A DNA stretch of 64,000 nucleotides. Origin: Isoetes taiwanensis. Lineage: Eukaryota > Streptophyta > Lycopodiopsida > Isoetales > Isoetaceae. Within the stretch, counting starts at the first letter, position 1, and each line of letters begins with the position of its first letter. Below the pieces are notes generated by a model. It was given only the letters and a program-made list of their open reading frames with translations. It made no database searches and had not been told where the DNA came from. Below are positions 22,650 through 32,800 of the stretch, one piece after another. The position numbers and the translations under genes were made by a program. The stretch lies in NCBI GenBank assembly GCA_021234155.1, contig JAJEKV010000011.1, forward strand, positions 5,845,132 to 5,909,131, in the 5' to 3' direction.

Positions 22650-24145
22650 GGTCATCTCCCCGTCCATCTCTTCAAGCCCCCTCTCGATCTTAGGGAAGCG
22701 GTAAGAACACTATATGAAAAAGTTCTTGTGCAGTTATCATTTCCCTTTTCATTAGATGTTCCTGAGACAATCTTAAGTAATATCGGAGTTAAACAGGGAT
22801 GCCCTTTATCTCCTACGCTGTTCGGACTATTCATTGATAGTCTGGACGGATGGCTTACTGAGAATGGAGGAGATGGTACGGTTTTGCATGATTATGTGGT
22901 AAGATTGCTAATGTATGTTGATGATGTGGTCATTTTTGCGCGTACTCCTGAACAAATGCAGAAACACATTGATGCATTAGCCTCCTTTTGTGATCATACC
23001 GATATGCAGGTGAGCCTTGAGAAAACAAAGGTTATGGCAGTTGGGATTCTTAGGCAGACATGCTTTAAGTTTAAGGGGGCTGAAATTCAGACTTATGAAT
23101 CCTATAAATACCTTGGGCTGGAAATCCATCGAAACCATAGATGGAATACATGCATAGCACAGAGGATCGAAGGTGGGCTTAAAGCCTTGTATACTATGCA
23201 AAGCATAAGCAGACGAATTCATTTATGGTCTTGGGAAATGAAAATTAAGCTTTTCTTTGTGTTAGTGCAGACTGTAGTGCTTTATGGCTACGAAGTATGG
23301 GGAATAAGTCTGCCTAAAAGATTATGGGAGGATATAGAACAAGTATTGAAAAAGTTTTTTAGACCATAGGAGCTAAAATGCAAACTCCATTTCCCATGCC
23401 GTTAGCTGAATGTGGCTTGATGCCGATGGAAGGTGAAGCAATGGTCAGGTGTATCCGATATGTGAGAAAGTTGAAAAAACAAACAGATGCTCGGATTCCA
23501 TATAATGCCATGATGTCTAGTCTTGAGCGGGGATGGTTTGTTGATACAGTGTCTTGGCTAAGAAGATGGGACATTTCATTGGAGGATGCACTATCGTATG
23601 ATGGTGATATCAGACAATGGGTCAAAAAGAAGGTAATAGATAAATTATGGCAGAATCCACCAACCAAGATGTGTTTGTATAGATTGAATATGAATTCTAA
23701 TCTAATGCAGGCAAAGCATCTACAGGAGAACATATCTATAGGTAAGAGGCATGCTATTAGCCGGCTTCGTCTCAGCTCACATAGGCTGGGTGTGGAAGCT
23801 GGGCGCTGGAGCAACTTACCCAGAGAATGCAGAACCTGCAAGGTTTGTGGAGGTGCAGAGTTAAAGGATGAGCATCATGTGTTACTAGTATGCTCTGCGT
23901 ACGAGCTATTGCGGGCTCAATACGGCATCAAAGTAGAGGGCCTATTCCAGTTATTTGCTTTAGATGCAAATGTAGTTGGTGCTTTCATTATTGATATTTT
24001 AAAATGTAGAGAAACATCTGTAGAGAGAAATATGTCTTTTGATATTGATAACATTGACGATTATGAGGAGAGAGCTGAGGAAGTCCTACATGAGGATTTC
24101 TCAGAAGAATTTATGGAATTGCACTTTTATCGCAGGCGTAAGAAC
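22650..24145 (+). pseudogene. LINE ORF2 fragment: reverse transcriptase and C-terminal zinc-knuckle region, 5'-truncated
   Basis: The RT palm shows LREAVRTLYEK, GVKQGCPLSPTLFGLFIDSL (about 22790-22850) and a catalytic box MYVDDVVIFA with YVDD at 22914-22925. The thumb has LEKTKVMAVG and YKYLGLEI. A one-base frameshift in the T-run near 23358 separates this from the second frame (from about 23370), which carries the long C-terminal part and a CKVC...H...C motif near 23848-23895 typical of non-LTR elements. Endonuclease and N-terminal RT are absent, as expected for 5' truncation. The open frame continues upstream to 22434 but has no RT similarity there. YVDD instead of F/YADD is unusual for a plant LINE. 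Confidence 0.8.
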
Positions 24146-24215
24146 ATTTCATTTCATCTCTCCCTCTCTCCCTCTCTCTCTCTCTCTCTCGCACGCACGC
24201 GCGCGCAGAGGTTTC
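24146..24215. repeat. CT/CG microsatellite at the LINE 3' side
   Basis: A CTCTCTCC and CT dinucleotide run passes into CGCACGCACGCGCGCG at about 24155-24208. It lies just after the last LINE coding residues. Frames crossing it are not genes. Confidence 0.85.
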
Positions 24216-24715
24216 CCACATGTTCGATAATTTTTTATCTCTTGCCACGAGCTCGAGAGGAGCTTGTCTCTCAGGCCTTAACATCATTCATTTTGCTGAA
24301 GAACCGGAAACAGAGAGTGCCAGAATTCAATGTCTATTGGCACAAACTAATCTTTGAACCATCAATTGGCTTTCTTTCTTTCATTTTGCCCAAACCTCTA
24401 CTATAATCCGGCTTGAAGAAAATTTTCGTATGAACCTGATGATTTTGGGGATGATTGCCATGGTCTTGCACACTATTATGCCTGGCATTGCGTTGCAGCA
24501 GTTTTGCCTAAGCCCCAGATCTTCAGATGACAATGCGGAGCTCTTGAACTTTGCTATGGAGGATGGATTCATAGAAAGTAGCCGACTCATGACGCTGTCA
24601 ATTTATCTTGATACCATTGGGGTCTGCCAAACTGGAGAGGCCTCCAAGGAGATTTTGGGTTGCACCGAGACAAACCACATAGTGGGATAGCATTAACAAC
24701 CATACCTGGAATTGC

Positions 24716-25630
24716 TTGCCCTCTTATGAAGATGATATGTGGAGACAGTGCTACAGCATATCAAGATCCTCATTCAAAAAATTGGTAGTTCTTTTGGCCC
24801 CATATTTTGTAAAAACAAGTAATAAAGTGAGGGCTCCCACTGCGCCAAGAAGGGTTGTAGCTATGGTTATTTATTTCTTAGCTCATGGTGAATCTCCTGT
24901 ACATGCCGGAAGGAGATTTTATGCTAGTCAGTCCATAGTTCAGAAGTATGTGAGGAAGATCACACTTGCTTTGGCTTCCAAGAGCATGCTGTATAAAAGA
25001 TTTATAACCATTCCATCAGGGCTGAGATTACTTGACATTATAGCAGAATTTAAGGAAGCCACTGATTTTTGTAATATCTTTGCTGTAGTTGATGGCAGCC
25101 ACATATACTTGTACAGAAAATCAAAGAAAAAGGATTATGCAAATGACTATTGCAGCAAAAATAAAAGACACTCCATTTTGTTTCAAGGCTGTGTAACTCA
25201 TAATAAATTGTTTGTCAATGTGTGTTGTATTAGAGTAGGATCTGTACATGATTTTGGCCATTTCAGAAAAAGTACCATTTATAATAGGTTAGCCTCCAAA
25301 TCTATATTACAGGAGCCAGTTGTTAGATTACAAGGGAAGAAGATTAAAAAAGGAATGCCTCCTAAGGAGGATATAATTGTAAACATACCTCCTCAACTAC
25401 TTGGTGATTCTGCATATCCTAGCAAACCCTTGTTATTGAAGGTCTTTCCTGATTTTGATTGCAAGAAGAATCGATTCAGCAAGAGAATCTGAAAAGGTAG
25501 AGTTGTTATTGAAAATGGTTTTGGCATAATTAAGGAGAAGTGAAGAATATTGAAGAGCCTCACAGTTCCAGCATCACAAGCTAGCAAAACCGTGTATGCA
25601 TGTATTGTGTTATGGAACTACTGTATTTTT
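24716..25630 (+). pseudogene. PIF/Harbinger (HARBI1-like) transposase, broken
   Basis: The frame shows the DDE_4-type nuclease of Harbinger elements. A helical N-terminal part (PRRVVAMVIYFLAHGES, FYASQSIVQKYV) precedes the first Asp in VVDGSHIYL (about 25087-25113). The second is in RVGSVHDFGHFRKS (about 25231-25272), followed by LLGDSAYPSKPLLL (about 25400-25440) and the catalytic Glu in VVIENGFGIIKE (about 25503-25537). Two in-frame TGA codons, at about 25490 and 25541, interrupt an otherwise continuous frame; both could be CGA-to-TGA changes. An upstream frame at 24430-24690 has no recognised motif. I found no terminal inverted repeats or TSD. The family usually needs a separate Myb-like protein, not identified here. 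Confidence 0.8.
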
Positions 25631-25639
25631 TAAAGAGAG

Positions 25640-28270
25640 GGAATGTAATTGCTACCATTGACTCTAGATTTTCCATAGGTAGGGCATTATGAGACTTAAT
25701 ATATCAACGGGAAATTGAAAAAAGAGGGAGATCAGATCAGGCACATCCTCCTCCAGAATTTGGAGAAATAAATCTTAAAAATTGTAAACAGTGTTGCAGT
25801 TATATTGAATTGAAATCCGGGAATACTGAACTTAGTTTGCTGCTTACTTTGTTTGTATAAAGAATAACAAGCTTACTTTGTTTGTATACACTTATCTCAG
25901 ATTATATTAACATAGAATTCAATTTATATAAATACTGGCCGGTTTGGTGAGACCATTTTAGTGGTGATTTTCACTTAGCTTTCGGCACCACTATGTCGGA
26001 ATTTGGATCTATAACCACCAATGCTAGGGATTTTCCACAAGAAACAAAATTTTGACTCATTTGCCCTACTGCAAATTTTGTCCTTCTAGCACAAACTGTT
26101 GTGGTATCCGATATGTTGTTCTCTTCGGCTCATTTTCAATAGCAAGTGCTTGAATTACAGGGGCAAATACTGATCCGGTCATTTTCTTTGGTTTTCTTGG
26201 TCGAAATTCCTTCTTATGCCTTAAGGGAACAAAGGCCTTTGAATGATTCGAAGCCCTTGTCATACTATCAAGTCTAGGATCTAGAAGACAGTCAAGAATG
26301 AAGATAATCAAATTTCTGCCATGAAATACCCATTCCATTTGCCGAAATAATATGCAAGAATGCAAAAATCTGAAGCAATAATACTTACCTTGTTCTCAAT
26401 CGGCCTTGGTCCGGTCGGAATTGCACCAAGAAGCTCAACAACATTGCCAGAATACAGGGGATTTGTGGGAAGTCCAAAATACGAGGCGAAAAACATTCCG
26501 AAAGGGGTTAAGCTTAACTGGCATAAGCCGATGGAAAACGGTCCATCTGCCAGTAGGCCAAAAAATGCCTCTCGGGCAATAAAAGGTGAGAGTGGGTTTT
26601 CCCCATTCTCACCTCCCTCTCGCACCTCCTACCATCTCTCATCACCTCTCCCACAAAAAAAAACTGTCATGTGGAAGAGCTCCCTCCCTCCCTCCCTCCT
26701 TACAGATGCAATGTAAGGTAGTTGGGGGCAGGGCCCAACCGAGCAATGTAGTGTGGTATGTGGTCACATGTCCAGTTGGATGCGGCCTAGTGGCATGACG
26801 TTAAAACTATTATCTATCTATCTATCCTCTCATAGGGAGCAAAAAATAGAAGAAGTATGGTGACTAGGCAATGGGGTGGCAAACAAGAGCAAATATTTGA
26901 CCTTTAAGAAACTTAAGATTTTGGAGCTTTAAGTCAAACTTGGTAGCTAGACGATGGTGCCCTCAAATTGGTGATGTGGCACGATGATGTGGCATTGACC
27001 TCAAGGTCTTTTTGCAAATCTTTAAATTTCAAAGACTTTTTTGCTAAAGTGGCTTGATGATATGGCAAAATGGATGGACACGTGTCATGTTAACATGGCA
27101 TTTGACTTAATAATATGCATAGTTTGGTCCTAAAAAGGGATATTTGACTAGTTTGACCCAAAGTCAATGCTTTAAGAGGCAAATGTAGGCTACAAATGGA
27201 TTTGAAGGCAAAATGGATGAACCATGGCAAGTGGATGGAAAAATGGCGCAAAGCCATGGAATCAAGGCAGAATTTTCACATTAGAAAAGGTTTAGTTTTA
27301 CTAAAACTTGCAACACCTTCCAAACACTACAACCCCAACATTTAGTCCACGGCTGAAAACAACAGTAAAAATAAAATACGCGTTATTTTTTTGAATATTT
27401 GAAAAAAAATCTACACGTAGTTATATGGGGGTGTGGTTTTCCAAGGATATGTTGTAGTTTTTCTTAAGGATACGTAGTTTTTTTTTAAAGAATGGGTGGT
27501 TTCTAAAGGAGGTGTAGTCTCTTTTTTAAAGATGTGTTGTTTTCTCAAGCGGTATGGTTTTTTGCAGGGATGTTTTTTTTTAGGTGTTATTTTTTAAGGT
27601 AGTGTTCTTTTGAGGTGTGATTTTTTAAGGTTTTCTAAGAATTCATGTATGATCAAGTTGTCCACATGCCATTACTGCCACAATGGCAACATACAAGAGT
27701 TATATATGTTTGACACACTTCACTAGCATTTGACTTCATACATGCGTTGTGTGAGCTTGTAGAGCGTGAAAATTGAAGACATCCATCACAACTTGTAGAA
27801 GTTGATATGAAGAACCAAAGATGGATAGTTTGGCATCATATAGGCATTTCTTGAAGGACATTTGATCACCTAAGCATATTGAACACTTGAAGTCAAAGGT
27901 TGAAGACCCAAAAGTTAATTGGAAGACTACTCGAAATTCAATATATAGCACAATAACAGGGGTACTTTGTATGATTCAAGCTTTTGCCATGATGTTACTT
28001 CTTAAGGCATGATTTTCTATTTCCCAAGGCTTTATTACCATCATTCCACCCAAAAACATCATCTCTTATACATCATTTTCTCCCCTTTCATACACCAGTT
28101 TCAAGACCAAAGTTAGTAAGACTATTTTTCCTAGTCAAAAGAACACCATTTATCCATCGCATATGAAAATTTGCTAAAATTCCATTCAATTTAGCCATTT
28201 CTAAAGTCCCAAAACCATATTCTCTCTCTAAAGTAACAAAGAGAGAGAGAGAGAGAGAGAGGAAGTATAC
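25640..28270. other. AT-rich region after the Harbinger relic, no supported gene
   Basis: Minus-strand frames at 26066-26365 and 26308-26625 overlap and carry no known motif; they could be a decayed second Harbinger ORF but nothing shows this. A poly-T/GT-rich degenerate stretch covers 27380-27640. A tailed insertion end is listed separately at 26806-26826, and a GA microsatellite is at about 28238-28262. Confidence 0.45.
26720..26826 (+). mobile_element. 3' end of a small tailed retroposon (SINE/LINE-like), ACGTTAAAA...(TATC)n
   Basis: The segment ends GACGTTAAAACTATTATC followed by TATC repeats. The same end design appears inverted at 37378-37415 (GACGTTAAAATG-ATTATC, TTATC repeats) and inverted at 62621-62650 (GATGTTAAAAAATG, TATC repeats). 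Three independent copies with a shared end and a variable short tail fit a non-LTR retroposon. I cannot place the 5' end or identify a Pol III promoter. Confidence 0.45.
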
Positions 28271-28273
28271 CTT

Positions 28274-29677
28274 TCAACATGTCATCTGGGCTCCAACATG
28301 CCAAGGTGGCTCAAACATACCACGCGGCTCCAACATGCCACCTAGGCTCCAACATGCCAAGGTGGCTCAAACATGCCAAGGTGGCTCCAACATTCCACCT
28401 AGGCTCGAATATGCCAAGGTGGCTCAAACATGCCACCTAGGCTCCAACATGCCAAGGTGGCTCCAACATGCCATCTAGCCTTCTGCATGCCAAGGTGGCT
28501 CCAACATGCCACCTAGGCTCAAACATGCCAAGGTGGCTCAAATATGCCATGCAGGCTCCAACATGCCACCTAGGCTCCAACATGCCAAGGTGGCTCAAAC
28601 ATGCCAAGGTGGCTCCAACGTGCCACCTAGGCTCCAACATGCAAGGTGGCTGGAACAGGCCATGCGGGCTCCAACATGCCACCTAGGCTCAAACATGCCA
28701 AGGTGGCTCAAACATGCCACATAGGCTCCAACATGCCAAGGTGGCTCAAACATGCCATGTGGGCTCCAACATGCCACCCAGGCTGCAACATGCCAAAGTG
28801 GCTCAAACATGCCACCTAGTCTCCAACATGCCAAGGTGGCTCCAACATGCCACCTAGGCTCAAACATGCCAAGGTGGCTCAGACATGCCATGCGGGCTCC
28901 AACATGCCAAGGTGGCTCCAACATGTCAAGGTGGCTCCAACATGCCAAGGTGGCTCCAACATGCCACCTAGGCTCCAGCATGCCAAGGTAGGTCCAACAT
29001 GCCACCTAGGCCCCAACATGCCACCTAGGCTCAAACATGCCAAGGTGGGCTTCAACATGCCAAGGTGGGCTCCAACATGCCAAGGTGGCTCAAACATACC
29101 ACGCGGCTCCAACATGCCACCTAGGCTCCAACATGCCAAGGTGGCTCAAATATGCCAAGGTGGCTCTAATATTCCACATAGGCTCAAATATGCCAAGGTG
29201 GCTCTAACATTCCACATAGGCTCAAATATGCCAAGGTGGCTCCAACATGCCACCTAGGCTCCAACATGCCAAGGTGGCTCCAACGTGCCACCTAGGCTCC
29301 AACATGCCAAGGTGGCTCGAACTGCCATGTGGGCTCCAACATGCCACCTAGGCTCAAACATGCCAAGGTGGCTCAAACATGCCACCTAGGCTCCAATATG
29401 CCAAGGTGGCTCAAACATGCCATCTAGGCTCCAACATGCCAAGGTGGCTCAAACATGTCAAGGTGGCTCAATCATGCCATGCCTGCTCCAACATGCCACC
29501 TAGGCTCAAACATGCCAAGGTGGCTCAAACATGCCACGCGGGCTCCAACGTGCCACCTAGGCTCAAACATGCCAAGATGGCCCAAACATCTAACATTCCA
29601 CCTAGGCTCGAACATGCCAAGGTGGCTCAAACATGCCACTAAGGCTCCAACATGCCAAGGTGACTCAAACATGCCCA
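28274..29677. repeat. 19-bp minisatellite, left array
   Basis: About 1.4 kb of head-to-tail 19-bp units of two alternating types, TCAAACATGCCAAGGTGGC and TCCAACATGCCACCTAGGC, with point variants. Because 19 is not a multiple of three and the unit has few stops, all frames stay open, which explains the many MPPRL-type and MFEPRWHVG-type ORFs; these are not genes. The array runs straight into the palindrome at 29678. Confidence 0.95.
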
Positions 29678-30638
29678 GGGGCCTTCGCGAGAGGACCTTT
29701 GTGGCGAACTGCTTTCGGAAGTTTTTAAGGGTTCGTCTTCTGGTGTCAATACCCTCCTTCTACCTGATGACATTGTGCAAGATCCTGGTCGAATCTGACT
29801 AGGATATGGCCTTCGAAACATAAACCCTATGTGTTGCTAGGTTATTGAAGGGTTTATGTTATGGAGGTCGAGTTTTAGTCAGTTGCACTTGGGACATGGT
29901 CAAGAAGCTGCAGTTGAAAACACGAAGCAATAGGAACTAACAGAATGATTTGGATTTATCCTCCTCCCAGTGTGACAATTAGACGTCAAGAGCACCTTTT
30001 AGAGTAGCAAAATTGTTTGGGATCATTCGGGATGGCCAATAGATCCAAACTCTGTTATTTCAGTTGCCATGGCTCCGCATGCATGTTTAGAAAAGGTGCA
30101 CCTAGTTATCCAAGAAAACGACCATGTTTTGGCCTCCAAAACATAAACCCTACAATAACCTTGCAACACACAGGGTTTACATTTCGGAGAACAAAACATG
30201 GTTGTTTTCTTAGATAACTAGGTGAATCTTTTCTAAACATGTATGCAGAGCCATAGCAACTGAAATAACAGAGTTTGGATCTATTGGCCATCCCAAATGA
30301 TCCCAAACAATTTTGCTACTCCTAAAAGGTGCTCTTGACTTCTAATTCTCACACTGGGAGAAGGATAAATCCAAACCCCATTCTGTTAGTTCCTATTGCT
30401 TCGTGTTTTCAACTACAGCTTCTTGCAACTGACTAAAACTCGACCTCCATAACATAAACTCTTCAATAACCTTGCAACACACAGGGTTTATGTTTCAGAG
30501 GCCATGTCCTAGTCAGATTCAACCAGGATCTTGCACAATGTCATCATGTAGAGGGAGGGGAGGGTCTTGATGCCAAAAGACAGATCCTTAAAACCTTTCG
30601 AAAGCAGTTCGCCCCAAAGGTCCTCTCCCAAAGGCCCC
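29678..30638. repeat. 961-bp near-perfect palindrome
   Basis: The two arms (about 29678-30148 and 30168-30638) are inverted copies around a loop of about 18-20 bases at 30158, with scattered mismatches and small indels. Outer ends match as GGGGCC and GGCCCC. Both arms carry the same pieces, such as GAACTGCTTTCG, ACATAAACCCT and AACTCTGTTATTTCAGTTGC, so the short ORFs at 30017-30217 (+) and 30106-30306 (-) are mirror images and not independent genes. Transcription would give a long hairpin RNA. Confidence 0.92.
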
Positions 30639-31370
30639 TAGCCGTATGGATGGGCAATTCTCCCACTCCGGAACTATGAACTGACTCTGTCAATGGATTC
30701 AAAACGTTGTATTACCTTCGGGACTAAGTTTCGTGGGCAAAAGACCACCCCTTCTTCAAAAACCGCCAAAACAGCTCATGTCCAAGACGTTCATAGTCAA
30801 TTGGCCCAGGAGGTGGTTATGGAATGCTGCCATGTAGAGGGTTCGTGTTTCTTTCGTTGCCAAAAAAGATCATGTAACTTGGTCTCTAGGGTAATTTCGC
30901 CATTCCGGACGACATGGCAAAGTCGAATCTCCATTCCGGAGCCTTTGTGCTGCTCAAACGACAAAACACTTGGGGTTCTACACAGTCGACCAAAGGACGC
31001 TTCGCAATTTGATAAGTTCTCCCGAACAGATCTTAGATTTTTTTGAACCTGCTCGAAGCAGGTTACTTGAACGGCAGATTAAACGGTTAGATAGGGAAAA
31101 TGACCTCCAGGAGGGGGGCATTGGCATTTGCCCTCCCAGAGGAGCATTGGCAAGTAAAGGATGCCTCGACGACCTTTCTGAGGTCCGTCTCCTGGGGTCT
31201 GGCCTCTCCCCTCTGATGAGGAAGCCGCGCAAAGTCCTGGCTTGGTTCGATTTGGGGAAGGGTGTCAGCGCTTTAAGTTCTTCAAGTTCCCTCTTTTCTA
31301 TCTCTTGCCAAACTCCTCTACCAAAAATTCTAAAGGTTATCATATTTCTTACATAAAGTCCTAGTCATCA
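30639..31370. other. Spacer between palindrome and right minisatellite
   Basis: Mixed-composition sequence with no supported gene. The overlapping frames at 30693-31046, 30970-31356 and 30978-31343 (-) have no family motif. It is present only on the right side, so it is either an insertion into a once symmetric structure or the body of a foldback element. Confidence 0.5.
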
Positions 31371-31507
31371 TGTCCACATCACCACCATCTAGCCATGTCA
31401 ACCAAAATTTGCCAACATCACCCAATGAAAAGACCAAAGATGGACATCTTTTCATTTTTGGCCTAGTCAAAACTTGGCCTTGCTTACTTGGCATGTCATG
31501 TCACCAC
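31369..31507 (+). repeat. Direct repeat flanking the right minisatellite, copy 1
   Basis: The segment runs from TGTCCACATCACCACCATCT through GATGGACATCTTTTCATTTT to TTGCTTACTTGGCATG. Similar copies lie at about 32145-32270 and 32638-32790. The right minisatellite array lies exactly between copies 1 and 2. Confidence 0.8.
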
Positions 31508-32144
31508 TTGGCATGTTGGAGCCTAGGTAGCATGTTGGAGCCCCCGTGGCATGTTTGAGTCACATTGGCATGTTGGAGCCTAGGTGGCATGTTGAGAGCC
31601 CAAGTGGCATGTTTGAGCCACCTTGGCATGTTGGAGCCTAGGTGGCATGTTGGACCCCGCGTGGCATATTTGAGCCACCTTGACATGTTTGAGCCACGTT
31701 GGCATGTTTGAGCCTAGGTGGCATGTTAGTGCCTAGGTGGCATGCTTGAGCCACCTTGGCATGTTGGAGCCTAGGTGGCATGTTGGAGCCCACATGGCAT
31801 GTTTGGACCACCTTGGCATGTTGGAGCCTAGGTGACAAGTTGGAGCTCGCCCACGTGGCATGATTGAGCCACCTTGGCATGTTGGAGCCTAGGTGGCATG
31901 TTTGATCCACCATGTCATGTTGGAGCCTAGGTGGCTTGTTTGAGCCACCTTGGCATGTTGGAGCCTAGGTGGCACGTTTGAGCCACCTTGGCACGTTGGA
32001 GCCTAGGTGGCATGTTGGAACCTAGGTGGCGTGTTTGAGCCATATTGACATGTTGGAGCCCACGTGGCATGGTTGAGCCACCTTGACATGTTGGAGCCTA
32101 GGTGGCATGTTTGAGCCACCTTGCCATGTTGGAGCCTAGGTGCC
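31508..32144. repeat. 19-bp minisatellite, right array (inverted)
   Basis: The same 19-bp units as at 28274-29677 but in reverse orientation (TGGCATGTTGGAGCCTAGG on the plus strand), about 0.64 kb. Opposite orientation on either side of a palindrome makes 28274-32144 one large inverted structure. Confidence 0.95.
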
Positions 32145-32270
32145 ATGTCACCCAAAATTTGCCAACGTCACCCCATGGAAAACCAAAGATGCACATCTTT
32201 TCATTAGTGACCTAGTCAAAACTTGACCTTGCTTACTTGGCATGCCATGTCACCAATTGGAGGGCCACAT
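32145..32270 (+). repeat. Direct repeat, copy 2
   Basis: This matches copy 1 from CACCCAAAATTTGCCAACGTC to CTTGCTTACTTGGCATGCC and continues with a CCACATCATCTTTTCCATG segment also present in copy 3. Confidence 0.8.
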
Positions 32271-32637
32271 CATCTTTTCCATGCTCTTTGTTGGTTGTCC
32301 CAAGTGTAACAACATCAAGACCTGATCCATTATACCTCTAACATTTATTTCTTATGGGTTTGTAGACCCGACTTTGTAAAGAATGTTTCAATGGTTATCC
32401 AGAGGATCTTAGGATTGATCATGTAATGGCCCACAAGTTTGCCTTGTGTTATATGGTGCCCGTATTATTGGACATGCATATAACCTTGTGATATTCATTT
32501 CCTTTCCTTCTAGTCCGTTTGAAATGTTGCAGAGTTAGAAGCTCTCAATTTGGACTCACGAGCAAGAAATTTAACAACTCCCTTCACGAGTCGTCCATGT
32601 GAATCACAACAGGGAAAATGGAATTTCGTTCTATTAC

Positions 32638-32800
32638 ATGTCCACATCACCACCATCTTGCCATGTCACCCAAAATCTGCCAACATCAAAAGTTCAGAGA
32701 TGGACATCTTTTTATTTTTGGCCGAGTCAAAACTTGAAATTGCTTACTTGGCATGCCATGTCACCACTTGGAGTGCCACATCATCTTTTCCATGTTGTTT
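32638..32800 (+). repeat. Direct repeat, copy 3
   Basis: This carries both the 5' part (TGTCCACATCACCACCATCT) and the 3' part (CCACATCATCTTTTCCATG), so it may be the least disturbed copy. The 89-90 aa frames crossing it have no motif. Confidence 0.75.

Noticed and set aside
28274-29677. Regular repeats resembling a CRISPR array
   Set aside because: Repeats are contiguous 19-bp units without unique spacers, in plant DNA.
28437-29802. Many overlapping ORFs of 66-136 aa on both strands
   Set aside because: They are translations of the 19-bp minisatellite, whose unit lacks stops in most frames; no start context or unique sequence.
30017-30306. Two similar 66-aa ORFs on opposite strands
   Set aside because: They are the two arms of the palindrome and mirror each other.
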